Origin: CAWCUK01 sp963798775
Lineage (GTDB): Bacteria > Bacteroidota > Ignavibacteria > Ignavibacteriales > Ignavibacteriaceae
Reading direction: 5' to 3'
Assembly: GCA_963798775.1 (NCBI GenBank)
Contig: CAWCUK010000003.1
Coordinates: 682,001-746,000, forward strand
DNA: 64,000 nucleotides
Part shown: positions 9,014 through 18,491 of the stretch, piece after piece
Layout of the letters: each line of letters opens with the position of its first letter
Numbering within the stretch: position 1 is the first letter of the stretch
Notes under the pieces: generated by a model
Told to the model about the DNA's origin: nothing
Databases searched by the model: none
Seen by the model: only the letters and a program-made list of their open reading frames with translations
Translations under genes and position numbers: made by a program

Positions 9014-11052
9014 AAAGATCAATTAGTACCAATTCACGTATTTTATCAGATATCTTTGCTGATTATCCCAATACTTTCGTGGCATTTTGTGAACTTATAA
9101 ATAATTCCATACAAGCAAATGCTAGGAATATCTTTATTAAGATAGATCAAGTTGCTCCTGAAGATATGTTTCCAACACCAATTAGAATGATTGAAATTAA
9201 AGATGATGGTGTAGGTGTTTCAGAATCTGAATTTGATAAAAAAATTTTAGTTATTGGTACAGACGTTAAAAAAGGCGGAAGAGGAATAGGTCGCCTTTCA
9301 GCCCTACAAATAGGCTCTAATATGCAAATTGAAACCATAGCTTATGATCAAAAAAAAGAAAAATTTACAAAAGTAGTTTTGCCCATAAATTTCAACAAAG
9401 CTTCAAATAAACTATTAACCGAACTTGATTTTAATACTATAGAGGAAACTTTTGATGATTCACAAAAAACTTACTATAAAGTAACTATCAATAATTTATA
9501 TGATTCGGAGATAACTGAAAAAGATAAAAAAAAGAAAATAGACAAAGGATTGCTTCTTGAAAATATAAGCGACGCACTTTTTGAAAGGTATCCATCCCAT
9601 ATATTTAATGAGGAAGTTTTTTTCCATATAAATGATATAAAAATAGATTGGAATGCTTATTTAATTGGCGAGCCTAATCTTATCGATGAGGAATACATAG
9701 ATCTAAAGGGAGACAAGCACAAGATAGAATTTAATTTCTATAATATTAAATCAAGTAAGAGTGAAATAAAAATATTCCTGACAGTTGAAAATGCTGGTAT
9801 TAAAACGGTTGCTGGAACTTTCGAATATTCAGCAGAATGGCTTAGTCCAAAAATTGGAAGTTGGTTTATTTACATATACTCGGATGTTTTTACTATCAAC
9901 TTTTTAAGAAATCTCAATTTCGCTGAAATGGATGAAGATCAAAAAACATTAAGAAAATTCTTGAAAAATAAATTGGATGACTTTTTTAAGGAAAAAAATA
10001 AAGATTATGAGGAATTTCAAGAAGAACTAAAAAAAGATGCTTATTATCCTTACACAAACACTACCCCTACCTCAATATCCAAACAACAAGCTTTTGATAA
10101 AATTGCTTATATAGTCGAAGATAAATATCATTTGTTAAATAAGAATGATTCCACAAGAGAAATAATTTATCCGCTAATCGACCAATCCATTTCCAGCGGT
10201 CACATAAAATCAATACTTCAGAGCATTCTGAAACTTGATGAAGAATATCTAATAAAATTTAACGAACTTCTTGAAAAATCTGATCTTGAATCTATTATAG
10301 AATTTTCTGAAAGTGTAGCATCAAAAAATCAATTCATAGATTTTCTTTTTCAAATTGTTTATCAAGAACCAGCTAAATGTTTAAGAGAACGAAATCAGCT
10401 GCACAAAATTGTTGAAAAAAATCTATGGATTTTTGGTGATCGGTATGCGCATACTCCCTTTATCTCTCTATACTCAGACAAAAAATTACAAAATACTTTG
10501 GACGAGTTAAGAGAAAAATATTTTAAATATGAGCCTAACGAAAATGACGATAACTTGATTAGCTTAGAAGATTCAGAACTCAATAACATTACTGATCTTT
10601 TCTTTTATAATGAAAAAATACTTGATGATGACAAACGTGAAATAATGATCGTTGAGCTTAAAGCTCCGAAATGTAAAATAGGCCGAAAGGAATTAGCGCA
10701 AATCGACAATTACCAGTATCATATAGAAAAAGAAGGTGTTTTTGCTGAGAACCGTAAATATAAATTAATTTTAATTAGTAGCGATGTTTCTGATTTTGCA
10801 AAATCAAAGATCGGAGTGTTGGATGAAAATAAACCCTTTCTATATAGTAAGAGCAAAGCCAAAGATATCGAAACTTGGGTATTTAAGTGGTCAGATTTAA
10901 TAGAAGAAAATAAAAGGAAACTATCATTTTTGGGAGAAGCTCTTAGGACAAAAGATATTGATGTAATTGCAAAATTCGAAAAGGACTTTGCAGAGATTGA
11001 TATAGAAAACTTAAAAACAAGAAGATCAAAGCTTTCGCACGTGAAGTCATGA
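9010..11052 (+). CDS. MORC/MutL-like GHKL ATPase fused to a Shedu-like PD-(D/E)XK nuclease domain
   Basis: A 680-residue protein. The N-terminus is a Bergerat-fold ATPase: N-box ELINNSIQAN (E28, N32), G1 loop DDGVG (65-69) and glycine-rich GGRGIGRLSAL (89-99), the pattern of MORC/MutL/Hsp90-type ATPases and not of histidine kinases. A middle region (about 180-400) follows. The C-terminus has LHKIVEKNLWIFG (about 463-475), then D529 and VELK (548-551) with QIDNYQYHI downstream, which fits a PD-(D/E)XK nuclease of the DUF4263/Shedu type. The start overlaps the GIY-YIG gene by ATGA and the end overlaps hsdS by ATGA. MORC-like ATPases in restriction loci are known; this fusion inside an hsd operon is unusual. 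Domain calls are from motifs only. Confidence 0.78.
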   Translation: MKRSISTNSRILSDIFADYPNTFVAFCELINNSIQANARNIFIKIDQVAPEDMFPTPIRMIEIKDDGVGVSESEFDKKILVIGTDVKKGGRGIGRLSALQIGSNMQIETIAYDQKKEKFTKVVLPINFNKASNKLLTELDFNTIEETFDDSQKTYYKVTINNLYDSEITEKDKKKKIDKGLLLENISDALFERYPSHIFNEEVFFHINDIKIDWNAYLIGEPNLIDEEYIDLKGDKHKIEFNFYNIKSSKSEIKIFLTVENAGIKTVAGTFEYSAEWLSPKIGSWFIYIYSDVFTINFLRNLNFAEMDEDQKTLRKFLKNKLDDFFKEKNKDYEEFQEELKKDAYYPYTNTTPTSISKQQAFDKIAYIVEDKYHLLNKNDSTREIIYPLIDQSISSGHIKSILQSILKLDEEYLIKFNELLEKSDLESIIEFSESVASKNQFIDFLFQIVYQEPAKCLRERNQLHKIVEKNLWIFGDRYAHTPFISLYSDKKLQNTLDELREKYFKYEPNENDDNLISLEDSELNNITDLFFYNEKILDDDKREIMIVELKAPKCKIGRKELAQIDNYQYHIEKEGVFAENRKYKLILISSDVSDFAKSKIGVLDENKPFLYSKSKAKDIETWVFKWSDLIEENKRKLSFLGEALRTKDIDVIAKFEKDFAEIDIENLKTRRSKLSHVKS

Positions 11053-11135
11053 ACAACTTCAAACAAACTGAAATAGGCTTAATTCCAGATGATTGGGAAA
11101 TCTATAAAATTAAAGATGTATTCTCTTTTACAAAG

Positions 11136-11160
11136 TGTAATGCTTCAAGGGAAAAGTTAC
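11136..11160 (+). repeat. Left terminal inverted repeat of the IS3-family element
   Basis: It begins TGTAATGCTTCAAGG and ends AGTTAC. It matches the reverse complement of 12541-12565 at 19 of 25 positions, and the outer ten bases differ only at position 2. The target duplication AAAG lies immediately outside. Confidence 0.88.
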
Positions 11161-11201
11161 ATTTGATAAAAAATAATATTAGATAAAAAGTAATCTTCCT
11201 A

Positions 11202-12097
11202 TTAAGCTGCTAGATTTATAGATTTCCAATAATCTGCCCTTTTTATTTCTGCCTTTTCTAATTTTAATTCTCTCTGAACTAATTTTTCTTTTTTTCTTCC
11301 CAGAAGATAATCTTCCGGTGTAAGATACTGAAGTGAAGCATGAAGCCTTTTTGTATTATAGAAGTTTATATAATCCTCGATATATATCTTATAATCATCA
11401 AAGTTAACCGGTGATTTTACCCTTAAACATTCTTCACTAATAGACCTATGATATCGCTCAATTTTGCCGTTAGCTTCCGGATAATTGATTGATGTTCTAA
11501 CATGAGAAAACTCAGCCCCTTTTATAAAGAGCTTAAATTCTTTTGAGATAAATTGAGGCCGTTATCTGTTATAACTCTTGGCTTGGCTAAGGGGTATTTA
11601 TCTTTTGCTTTTTGTATAGTCAGTTCAATATCATATTCATTCATATTATGCCTTACTTCATGATGAAGTACGTAACGGGAGTAACCGTCAAGCACTGAGA
11701 TCAAAAACAAAAAGCTGCCGTTAAAGTTCAGATACTTTATATCCGTATGCCAGTGTTTATGAGGGCCATCCGGCTGCTTAAATCCCGTTCCCTTTAAGCT
11801 TGTCTTATTAGTATTCCATTTGTTTAATAGACCAGCTCTCTTTAGAATACGATAAACACTGGATGGATGCACTGCCGCTATATTTAAGTCCAGCATTTTA
11901 TAGGCAACTCTCCGGTAACCGTCTCTAAGATAATAATCACTTTCAGCGTAATGTCCTCTAGCAAATTCTTCTATTGCCTTTATCTCATCCGGGGTTAGCC
12001 AATGAGTCTTTGGTATCTTTCCGTTATGACGGTTTGCCATACCGGTTCTCTTTACCCATTTGTAATATTTTACTCTGCAAAGCCCAATGTATGACAA
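11202..12097 (-). CDS. IS3-family transposase OrfB (DDE integrase), frameshifted
   Basis: The transposase catalytic subunit. The N-terminal part has an HTH_21-like region (RDGYRRVAYKMLDL). The catalytic core shows the DDE triad in context: TDIKYL, TDNG and, after frame repair, NGKIERYHRS, with a typical tail TKRLHASLQYLTPEDYL. Near 11565 one base, probably a C, is missing; adding it turns TDNGLNL into TDNGPQFISKEF and opens the frame to a stop at 11202-11204. Upstream the frame stays open to about 12148, where another base seems to be missing. In IS3 elements OrfB is normally made as an OrfAB fusion by ribosomal frameshifting at a slippery run; an A9 run followed by G lies near the end of orfA. 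Confidence 0.85.
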
Positions 12098-12191
12098 TAA
12101 TTTTTTTACCGGGATGCCACTTCTTAATGAAAGATATACTATATGCTCTCAACTACCGAATCTCGTATTTCTGGTTCAATCCACATTTTAC

Positions 12192-12496
12192 TCAATACTC
12201 CCCACTCAGCTTTTTTTTTAATCTGAGATTGTCTTCAACTATTTCACTGATAAAGGAATCTTTATCCTTAAGTTTCTCTTCCAGACGGCTAAGCTTTTCT
12301 TCTTCTGTTTTACTGCTTTGCTTCTTTGAAAATGTTTCTAGGGCGCCGGTAAATAATTCTTTCTTCCAAAGATAAAACAAATTGGGATGGATATTATGTT
12401 GTTCGCATAGCTTTCCTACCGGTACTTGGTTCTCCAGATGCTCTCTAATACTTTTACTTTAAATTCGGCTGTAAAATTTCTTTTTTGTGTTTTCAT
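12192..12496 (-). CDS. IS3-family transposase OrfA (HTH), frameshifted
   Basis: The first transposase gene encodes a helix-turn-helix DNA-binding protein with a C-terminal coiled coil (LSRLEEKLKDKDSFISE). The ATG at 12494-12496 is preceded by AGGAG. The N-terminus reads KRNFTAEFKVKVL and the frame then breaks near 12445. Adding one A gives LREHLENQVPVGKLCEQH and joins the rest (NLFYLWKKELFTGA). The run AAAAAAAAAG at 12210-12219, read on the minus strand, is a classic IS3 slippery site for making the OrfAB fusion. It lies within the last codons of this gene. Confidence 0.82.
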
Positions 12497-12540
12497 TATT
12501 TACTCCTGAAGTTTGTTACACTTAATTTATTTCTTCAAAA

Positions 12541-12565
12541 GTAACTTTCCAACTTAAGCATTATA
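12541..12565 (-). repeat. Right terminal inverted repeat of the IS3-family element
   Basis: Read outward on the minus strand it begins TATAATGCTTAAG and ends AGTTAC, partner of 11136-11160. The second AAAG target copy is at 12566-12569, directly outside. Confidence 0.88.
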
Positions 12566-13824
12566 AAAGAAACCAAGAACACTCAATATTGATAAGGACG
12601 TAAATGTTCCTTTTATCCCAATGGAAATGATACCCGATAATAAAGTTTATGTAGAAAATTATGAATTAAAAAAATTTGGCTCGTTTTCTAGCGGGACATA
12701 TTTTGAGACGGGTGATATTCTTCTTGCAAAAATTACCCCTTCTTTTGAAAATGGAAAACAAGCCATTTCCAAGATTCCCTATGATTATGGGTATGCAACA
12801 ACTGAAGTTATACCAATGAAAGAAATTGAAGATGTAAGCTCCAAATATTTTCTTTTTAATTATCTTTTGAAAAATGATATTCGCAATATTTTAGCTGGAA
12901 AAATGGAGGGCTCAACTGGTCGACAACGTTTGTCTAAGTCCGTTTTGCAAAATACTTTAATTCCTCTTCCCCCTCTCCCCGAGCAAAAAAAAATTGCTCA
13001 TATACTTTCCAAAATTCAGCAAGCTATTGAGATGCAAGAAAGCATAATTAAAACCACGCAAGAACTTAAAAAAGCTTTAATGCAAAAACTCTTTACCGAG
13101 GGACTTAACGGAGAACCCCAAAAACAAACCGAGATCGGCCTCATCCCCCAAAGCTGGGAAGTAAGGAGATTAGGTGAAATATGCTAAAAATAAAAAATGG
13201 CTTTGATTTCAAAGTAGCAATCCTATAATAGTGACGTAGTCTTTAATTTGAATTGAATTATCGTTGGATATTTAATAGTAAAGTTTATGATAAGATAAAT
13301 TGCCAAATAATTATTTGAAAAGAGAATGATGATTTATTAAGAGAAAACGATATAATATTTCTCTACGATACGTCATAACATCTGGATGGAATGAAATATT
13401 GTTTAATTGAGCAAAAATATCTTAATGAAATACTCATATTACGATATGAAATATTTAATTAGTTAAGACCCTTTCCAAGAAATATTTATCTATTTTGTAT
13501 TTACTAAAGATATTTTAAAGAGAATTGGAAAAATTTTTAGAAGTCTCATAACAACCTACAAATCATTACTACAATAAATCAAAAAAATTTTCTGCTTCGC
13601 TATTACCTATCCGGGCTTAGAAACTAAATAAAAATATCGAACATAATTAATAATATAGATAATAAAATTGTACATGAAGAAAACTGTAAGAAATCAATAC
13701 TAATGAATTATTTAGACTTCGCTTAAATAAACTTAATGACTGGTCAAATCCGTGTTAATGAAATTGAATTCGAGATAGAAAAGATTTTAGAAGAAATAAA
13801 TCATAAAGGAGATTATTTCTTTTA

Positions 13825-16752
13825 ATGTCCAAAGCCTTTACGGAACATAAAACAGTACAACAGAGAATTCTTAGAATATGCTCAAAGCATTGGCTGGGAA
13901 ATAATCCCTCGCTCAAAAGCGGAAGAGTTAAGACATTTCGATACAACAGCATCACTCCCTCAAGAAAGAGCTAAAGGCTCATCCATATTTTTCAAAGAAA
14001 TCCTTACAAAAAAGCTGATAGAATTTAATCCAAAGCTGGAAGATCCTGAAGAGATAATTTCCAAGCTCTCACTTCTCCGTTTCGATATTCAAGGCAATAA
14101 AGATTTTTTAGAGTACTTAAGAGGAGATAAGAATTTTTTTAACAATGAAGAAAAAAGAGAATATAATTTAAACATTATCGATTATTCAAATCCATCCCGG
14201 AATGAATTATCATGTAACTGAAGAATATTATTTGAATAACGGCAGATACGGCAACCGTGAGGATGTTGTATTTCTGATAAACGGAATTCCCGTTGTAATA
14301 GTCGAATGCAAGAATGCCACGAAGGACGAAGCTCTTGCAATCGGCATAGACCAAATCAGAAGATACCACCGTGAAACCCCCGAAATGCTTATCCCTCAGC
14401 AGATGTTCACCGTAACGGAATCACTCGGTTTTTCTTATGGTGTTACATGGAACCTAAATAGAAAAAATCTTTTCAACTGGAAAGAAGAAGAGATCGGAAA
14501 TCTTGAATCGAAGATCAAAACCTTTTTCGCTAGAGAAAGAATTCTGGCTTATATAAAAAATTATATAATCTTCGCCGAACAGAATGAAGAATTAAACAAA
14601 TATATTCTCCGCCAGCATCAAGTAACCGCAGTGGAAAAAGTAATTACCAGAAGTATTGATGAATCAAAAACCCGTGGATTAGTCTGGCATACTCAAGGTT
14701 CCGGTAAAACCTATACAATGATCAAAGCCGCTGAAATCCTTTTCAAGCTTAAAGAAACCGATAAGCCAACCATAATTCTTCTTAATAGACCGCAACGAGC
14801 TTGAAGACCAGATGATTAGAAATCTTTCTTCACTCGGTTTAAAGAATATCGAACATGCGGATAAAATCGTAAAGCTCCGTGATCTTCTTAAACAAGACTA
14901 CCGTGGAATAATTATTAGCATGATCCACAAGTTTAATGATATGCCTGAGAAAGTTAATCTTAGAAAGAATATCTATGTATTAGTGGATGAAGCACACCGC
15001 ACAACCTCTGGCGATCTTGGCAATTATTTAATGGCAGCAATTCCTAACGCAACATATATAGGATTTACCGGAACCCCGATTGATAAGACTGTCTATGGAA
15101 GAGGAACATTTAAGACATTCGGCATTGATGATAAGGAAGGATATCTCGATAAATATTCCATTTCCGATTCTATAGCTGATGGTACAACTGTACCCCTTTA
15201 TTATTCACTCGCTTCAAATGATTTATTAGTCCCGGAAGAAACCTTGGAAAAAGAATTTCTATCTCTTGCCGAAGCCGAAGGCGTTAGTGATATAGAAGAG
15301 CTTAATAAGATTCTTGAGAAAGCAGTAGTAACTCGAAATTTCCTTAAAGGGAAAAAGAGAATAAAGGAAATATCAAAGTTTATAGCTGAACATTATACAA
15401 CCTATGTAGAAAATCTAGGATATAAAGCCTTTGTTGTTGGTGTAGATCGGGAAGCTTGTGCTTTATACAAGAAAGCATTGGATAAACATCTTCCTCCGGA
15501 ATATTCCGACGTAGTCTATACCGGAAATTATAATGACTCGGAGGAATTGAAGAAACATCACATCTCAAAGGATGATGAAAAGAAAATCAGAAAAAATTTC
15601 TCCAAACCGGATCAGCTGCCGAAAATTTTAATTGTAACTGAAAAACTTCTCACTGGATTCGATGCCCCTATACTTTATGCCATGTATCTCGATAAACCGA
15701 TGAGAGATCATACATTGCTGCAAGCTATAGCTAGAGTAAATAGACCCTATGAGGATGAGGGAGGAAAGAAAAAACCATTCGGATTTGTTTTAGATTTTGT
15801 GGGGATATTCGATAAGCTGGAAAAAGCTTTGGCTTTTGATTCTGATGATGTAAAAAGTGTAGTGCGTGATCTTGCCCTGCTGAAAACATTATTCAAAAAT
15901 AAAATGGATAAGGAATCTTCAAAATACATTTCTATTATCAAAGGAACTTATGACGATAAGGATGTGGATAGATTAGTAGCTAACTTTAAAGACAAATCCA
16001 AGCGAAAAGAATTCTTTAAATATTACAAAGAATTGGAAATGCTTTATGAAATAATTTCTCCTGATGCGTTTCTCCGCCCCTTCATTGACGACTATAAAAC
16101 CTTGACTCAGATTTATATGATAGTAAGAAATGCTTTTGCTAAAAGAATTCCTTACGATAAAGAATTTCAGCGTAAGACTGCGGATTTAGTAAAAGATAAT
16201 GTGAGTATAAATATATTCGGCGATGGAACCGAGTTAGTCGGACTTGATAAAGAAACTATTGATGCGATTAAAGAAGGCCGCAAACCTGATAATGTAAAAG
16301 TTATAAATCTCATAAAAAGCATTGATAAAATAGCTGAGAAAGAGAGCGGCGATCTTGTCTTAATATCACTAAGAGAAAAAGCACTTCAAATACAAGAGGA
16401 CTACGAAGAAAGAATTATAACAACAGAAGAAGCGTTAGATAAATTAAAATCGGTATTGGATGAAGTAGCTGAGAAAGAAAAGAAGCAAAAGGAAAAAGGG
16501 CTGGATGATCTGGAATATTTCTTCTCGGAAAAGCTGAAAGAAGATGGATTAAAAAATCCGGACGAGACAGCTAAGAGCTTTAAGGCTGCATTCAAAGAAC
16601 TCCCCAATTGGGATAGAAGTGAAGCATCGGCAAGAGATCTGAGACTCAAATTATACGGAATTCTTTTAGAAGAAATGGAAGATATAGACGAAGCCAATAA
16701 TCTGATAGATCGGCTGTTTAATCTATTGGTGCAATCAAATGGCAAAAACTAA
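13825..16752 (+). CDS. hsdR: Type I restriction endonuclease subunit HsdR, three frameshifts
   Basis: The motor-nuclease subunit, about 975 residues when repaired, normal for HsdR. It has the N-terminal PD-(D/E)XK nuclease (NREDVVFLINGIP then VECKN), Walker A HTQGSGKT, the DEAH box DEAHR, a TGTP motif and the helicase C motif QAIARVNRP, ending in a helical region that docks on HsdM. The ATG overlaps the hsdS stop (TAATG) and has an AAAGGAG ribosome site at 13805-13811. The frame breaks near 13861, near 14191 (possibly one extra C) and near 14784 (CTTAATAG, one extra A, restoring IDRNELEDQ). All three are single-base shifts in a conserved protein. The last 14 bp overlap the next gene. Confidence 0.9.
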
Positions 16753-17062
16753 AAAAAAAATTGTTTGGCGGGATAAGGACGAATTTAAGGACAGAGTAAA
16801 TGAAATTGCTTCTGAGCTTGAAGTAAAAATAAATACTTTATCTATACGCCCTATGAAAACTAAATGGGCATCATGCTCAACAGCCGGAAATTTAAACTTT
16901 AATTCCGAACTTATAAATATGCCCAAAAAACTTGGGGAATATGTTATAGTTCATGAACTGCTTCATTTCCACGTCCCCAACCACGGCAAATTGTGGAAAA
17001 GCTTGATGAGCGCTTATCTAGGAGATTATGAGAAGTTGGAGCAGAAGCTAAAGAGAATTTGA
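16739..17062 (+). CDS. YgjP/DUF45-like zinc metallopeptidase, last gene of the type I operon
   Basis: A 107-residue short member of the YgjP/DUF45 metal-dependent hydrolase family. It has the WASCS substrate-side motif (about 42-46) and the zinc site HELLHFHVPNHGKLW (HExxH plus a third histidine). It starts inside the last codons of hsdR (14-bp overlap) and is therefore translationally coupled. Similar short metallopeptidases often sit beside hsdR in type I loci; their role there is not established, and a processing or control function on restriction subunits is only a guess. It is shorter than the usual stand-alone family members of 160-240 residues, but contains the whole active site. Confidence 0.82.
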   Translation: MAKTKKKIVWRDKDEFKDRVNEIASELEVKINTLSIRPMKTKWASCSTAGNLNFNSELINMPKKLGEYVIVHELLHFHVPNHGKLWKSLMSAYLGDYEKLEQKLKRI

Positions 17063-17356
17063 TATTTCTCATCCCTTTCAAGCATCAAAATGATATTGAA
17101 ACTTCATTTTCTAATCGTTTTATTAGAAACTATATTTTAGTTTTTCGTTTTTACTTAAATAGAAATTTATGAAAGAAGAATTGGCGGTTCTTTATCCACT
17201 TCTTTTTCGAATACTATTCTTTCTTCTCTATAGATTTTTTCTATAGATGAAATTTCATCTAAGAGAAATGGTCTTTTTATCTTCTGTAGAATTGCTTTAC
17301 GGTTAATTTGTAGAAATAAATGTCGCTCGGCAATGCACTTCTTTTTCAAAGGATAA

Positions 17357-17485
17357 ATTGTTGTTCAAGAAGAAGTCTCGGTAAAGTATGGTTTAGGTTT
17401 TTATGACGCTGATATATGGGGCGCAGAAATGAGAGGGCACAGCGGCGGAGGCAGCAATTTAGGATTTGAATTGATGCCGAAATGA
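17357..17485 (+). pseudogene. C-terminal remnant of a beta-lactamase-like serine hydrolase
   Basis: About 42 codons are open up to the TGA at 17483-17485. They read VKYGLGFYDADIWG followed by GHSGGGSNLGFE, which resembles the C-terminal KTG-box region (GxGF ... GHxGG ... G) of class C beta-lactamase-related hydrolases. There is no start codon and nothing matching upstream, so this is the tail of a gene whose front was deleted. The assignment rests on one short motif. Confidence 0.45.
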
Positions 17486-17592
17486 TTTGGAATAAAAATT
17501 TTTATGTGATTGACCTAGAAAAAATTAGGCACATTTTCTTTAAGTATTTACCGTTTTTTAGGTAAACAAAAATAAGCCAGAAAAGAACAATA

Positions 17593-17624
17593 AATAGCTG
17601 TTCCAAATTTTTGGAACAGCTATT
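17593..17624. terminator. Bidirectional hairpin terminator
   Basis: AATAGCTGTTCCAAA pairs perfectly with TTTGGAACAGCTATT (15-bp stem, minimal loop). It lies 18 bp downstream of the minus-strand lipoprotein gene and at the far end of the gap after the restriction operon. The T-run after it is weak. Confidence 0.7.
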
Positions 17625-17642
17625 AGATATTTTTGAAAACTT

Positions 17643-18335
17643 TTACTGCTTATAAGCCTCCGCAACATCCTTTCTTAAGGTTTCAGCCATAAAAAATCCT
17701 ACATCCTCGGCGGCTAAATCTACCACATTATTTATTTCTTCTTCATCTAGTGAAGCAAGCTGAAGCGCCGTCATTACTTGTTCCATTGCTTTTGAATCGT
17801 TTTTTACTCCACTGTTTTTTTCAATCGGAATCGTTTGAGTTTCCCAGTTATCCCAAACAACCGCGCCTGTTGTTCTATCTACTATTTTAGCTTCAGCATG
17901 CACACGAACAGAAACACCTTTTTCTCCGACAAGTAAACTGCAGGATTCCAATGTTACATGAGTTATAAATTGCGGATTGTCATTCACATTTTCTACCGGC
18001 TGTACATTCATATAGGTTACTAAAGCATCTTTTAATCCTTTGGAAACGTAATTAACTAGTTTTGCGGTATTTACTGCTTTTATTATTTTATTTTTACTGT
18101 CAGAGTTAAGAATATCAGAGCCCAGACTAGCAATGGCACCTAAAACGGAATTATCTTCTTTTTTATTATAAGTTTCAACAGTTGTAATTTGAATTCTTCT
18201 GGCATTTGCGGAAGTATATTCATTAAATATCATCCCTTTATTATCAAGATTATATTTTGCCAGTTCATTTGTGTGCGAACAGCCTGCGAAAAGTACCACG
18301 GTAACGGCAAAGAAAAGTAGAAAAGAACGGTTCAT
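17643..18335 (-). CDS. Putative envelope lipoprotein of unknown function
   Basis: A 230-residue protein with a lipoprotein signal peptide: charged MNRS, a hydrophobic core and the lipobox LFAGC, so cysteine 19 would be acylated. The mature part has no domain I can name. It contains an alternating strand region (FITHVTLESCSLLVGEKGVSVRVHAEAKIVD) reminiscent of small outer-membrane-associated lipoproteins that carry a beta-domain, and an acidic helical C-terminus. It is transcribed alone on the minus strand, with a strong hairpin just downstream. It stands between the restriction island and secF and could mark the start of the core genome again. Confidence 0.7.
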   Translation of the reverse strand: MNRSFLLFFAVTVVLFAGCSHTNELAKYNLDNKGMIFNEYTSANARRIQITTVETYNKKEDNSVLGAIASLGSDILNSDSKNKIIKAVNTAKLVNYVSKGLKDALVTYMNVQPVENVNDNPQFITHVTLESCSLLVGEKGVSVRVHAEAKIVDRTTGAVVWDNWETQTIPIEKNSGVKNDSKAMEQVMTALQLASLDEEEINNVVDLAAEDVGFFMAETLRKDVAEAYKQ

Positions 18336-18491
18336 AATTTCTCCTAAAATTATTAATGAAGATACACTTTTGCAGATGAAAGAATTCTCTGCAGAATTTA
18401 ATGATTAAAGAATTGGGATTTAATGGTGGGAAAATAAGATAAATCTTCTAATAAAAAAAGATTTTAAGATGTATAAATTATTTAAAACAAA

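Larger units (their letters stand above)
11136..12565 (-). mobile_element. IS3-family insertion sequence inserted in hsdS
   Basis: A 1430-bp element bounded by imperfect 25-bp inverted repeats (19 of 25 matching) and flanked by a 4-bp direct repeat AAAG (11132-11135 and 12566-12569). Its orfA and orfB genes lie on the minus strand, opposite to hsdS. Precise removal with one AAAG copy restores the hsdS frame, which proves insertion into a once intact gene. The size, the DDE transposase of orfAB type and the short target duplication fit the IS3 family. Both transposase genes carry single-base frame breaks in this sequence. Confidence 0.93.
11049..13825 (+). pseudogene. hsdS: Type I specificity subunit HsdS, split by an IS element and degraded in its second half
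   Basis: The 5' piece (11049-11135) encodes an HsdS N-terminus with a TEIGLIPDDWE motif and ends at the IS insertion. Removing the IS and one AAAG copy restores the frame exactly (FTKKPRTLNIDKDVNV), continuing in 12570-13187 through the first target-recognition domain and the central helices (LPPLPEQKKIAHIL). A second TEIGLIPQSWE repeat follows, the usual two-fold HsdS layout. From about 13187 to 13740 no frame stays open, yet traces of the second recognition domain are visible (KNGFDFK). A clean tail, TGQIRVNEIEFEIEKIL, ends with the TAA at 13823-13825, which overlaps the hsdR ATG. As written the gene cannot make full HsdS. Confidence 0.88.
17063..17642. other. 580-bp gap with gene remnants and a hairpin
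   Basis: This stretch between the restriction operon and the next lipoprotein gene holds no complete gene. It contains the tail of a serine-hydrolase-like protein (17357-17485) and a 15-bp-stem hairpin (17593-17624). A 60-codon open frame on the minus strand (17167-17349) has no recognisable homology and may also be a remnant. The setting suggests the edge of a horizontally acquired island. Confidence 0.6.

Noticed and set aside
11974..12375. Open frame on the plus strand inside the IS element
   Set aside because: It is the antisense shadow of the transposase genes and its translation has no domain features.
13187..13740. Possible diversity-generating retroelement target in hsdS
   Set aside because: No reverse transcriptase or template repeat is present in the window, and the damage is made of indels and not adenine substitutions.
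17167..17349. 60-codon frame on the minus strand in the gap after the restriction operon
   Set aside because: It has a start but no recognisable motif, no ribosome site and lies in a region of gene debris, so it is not listed as a gene.
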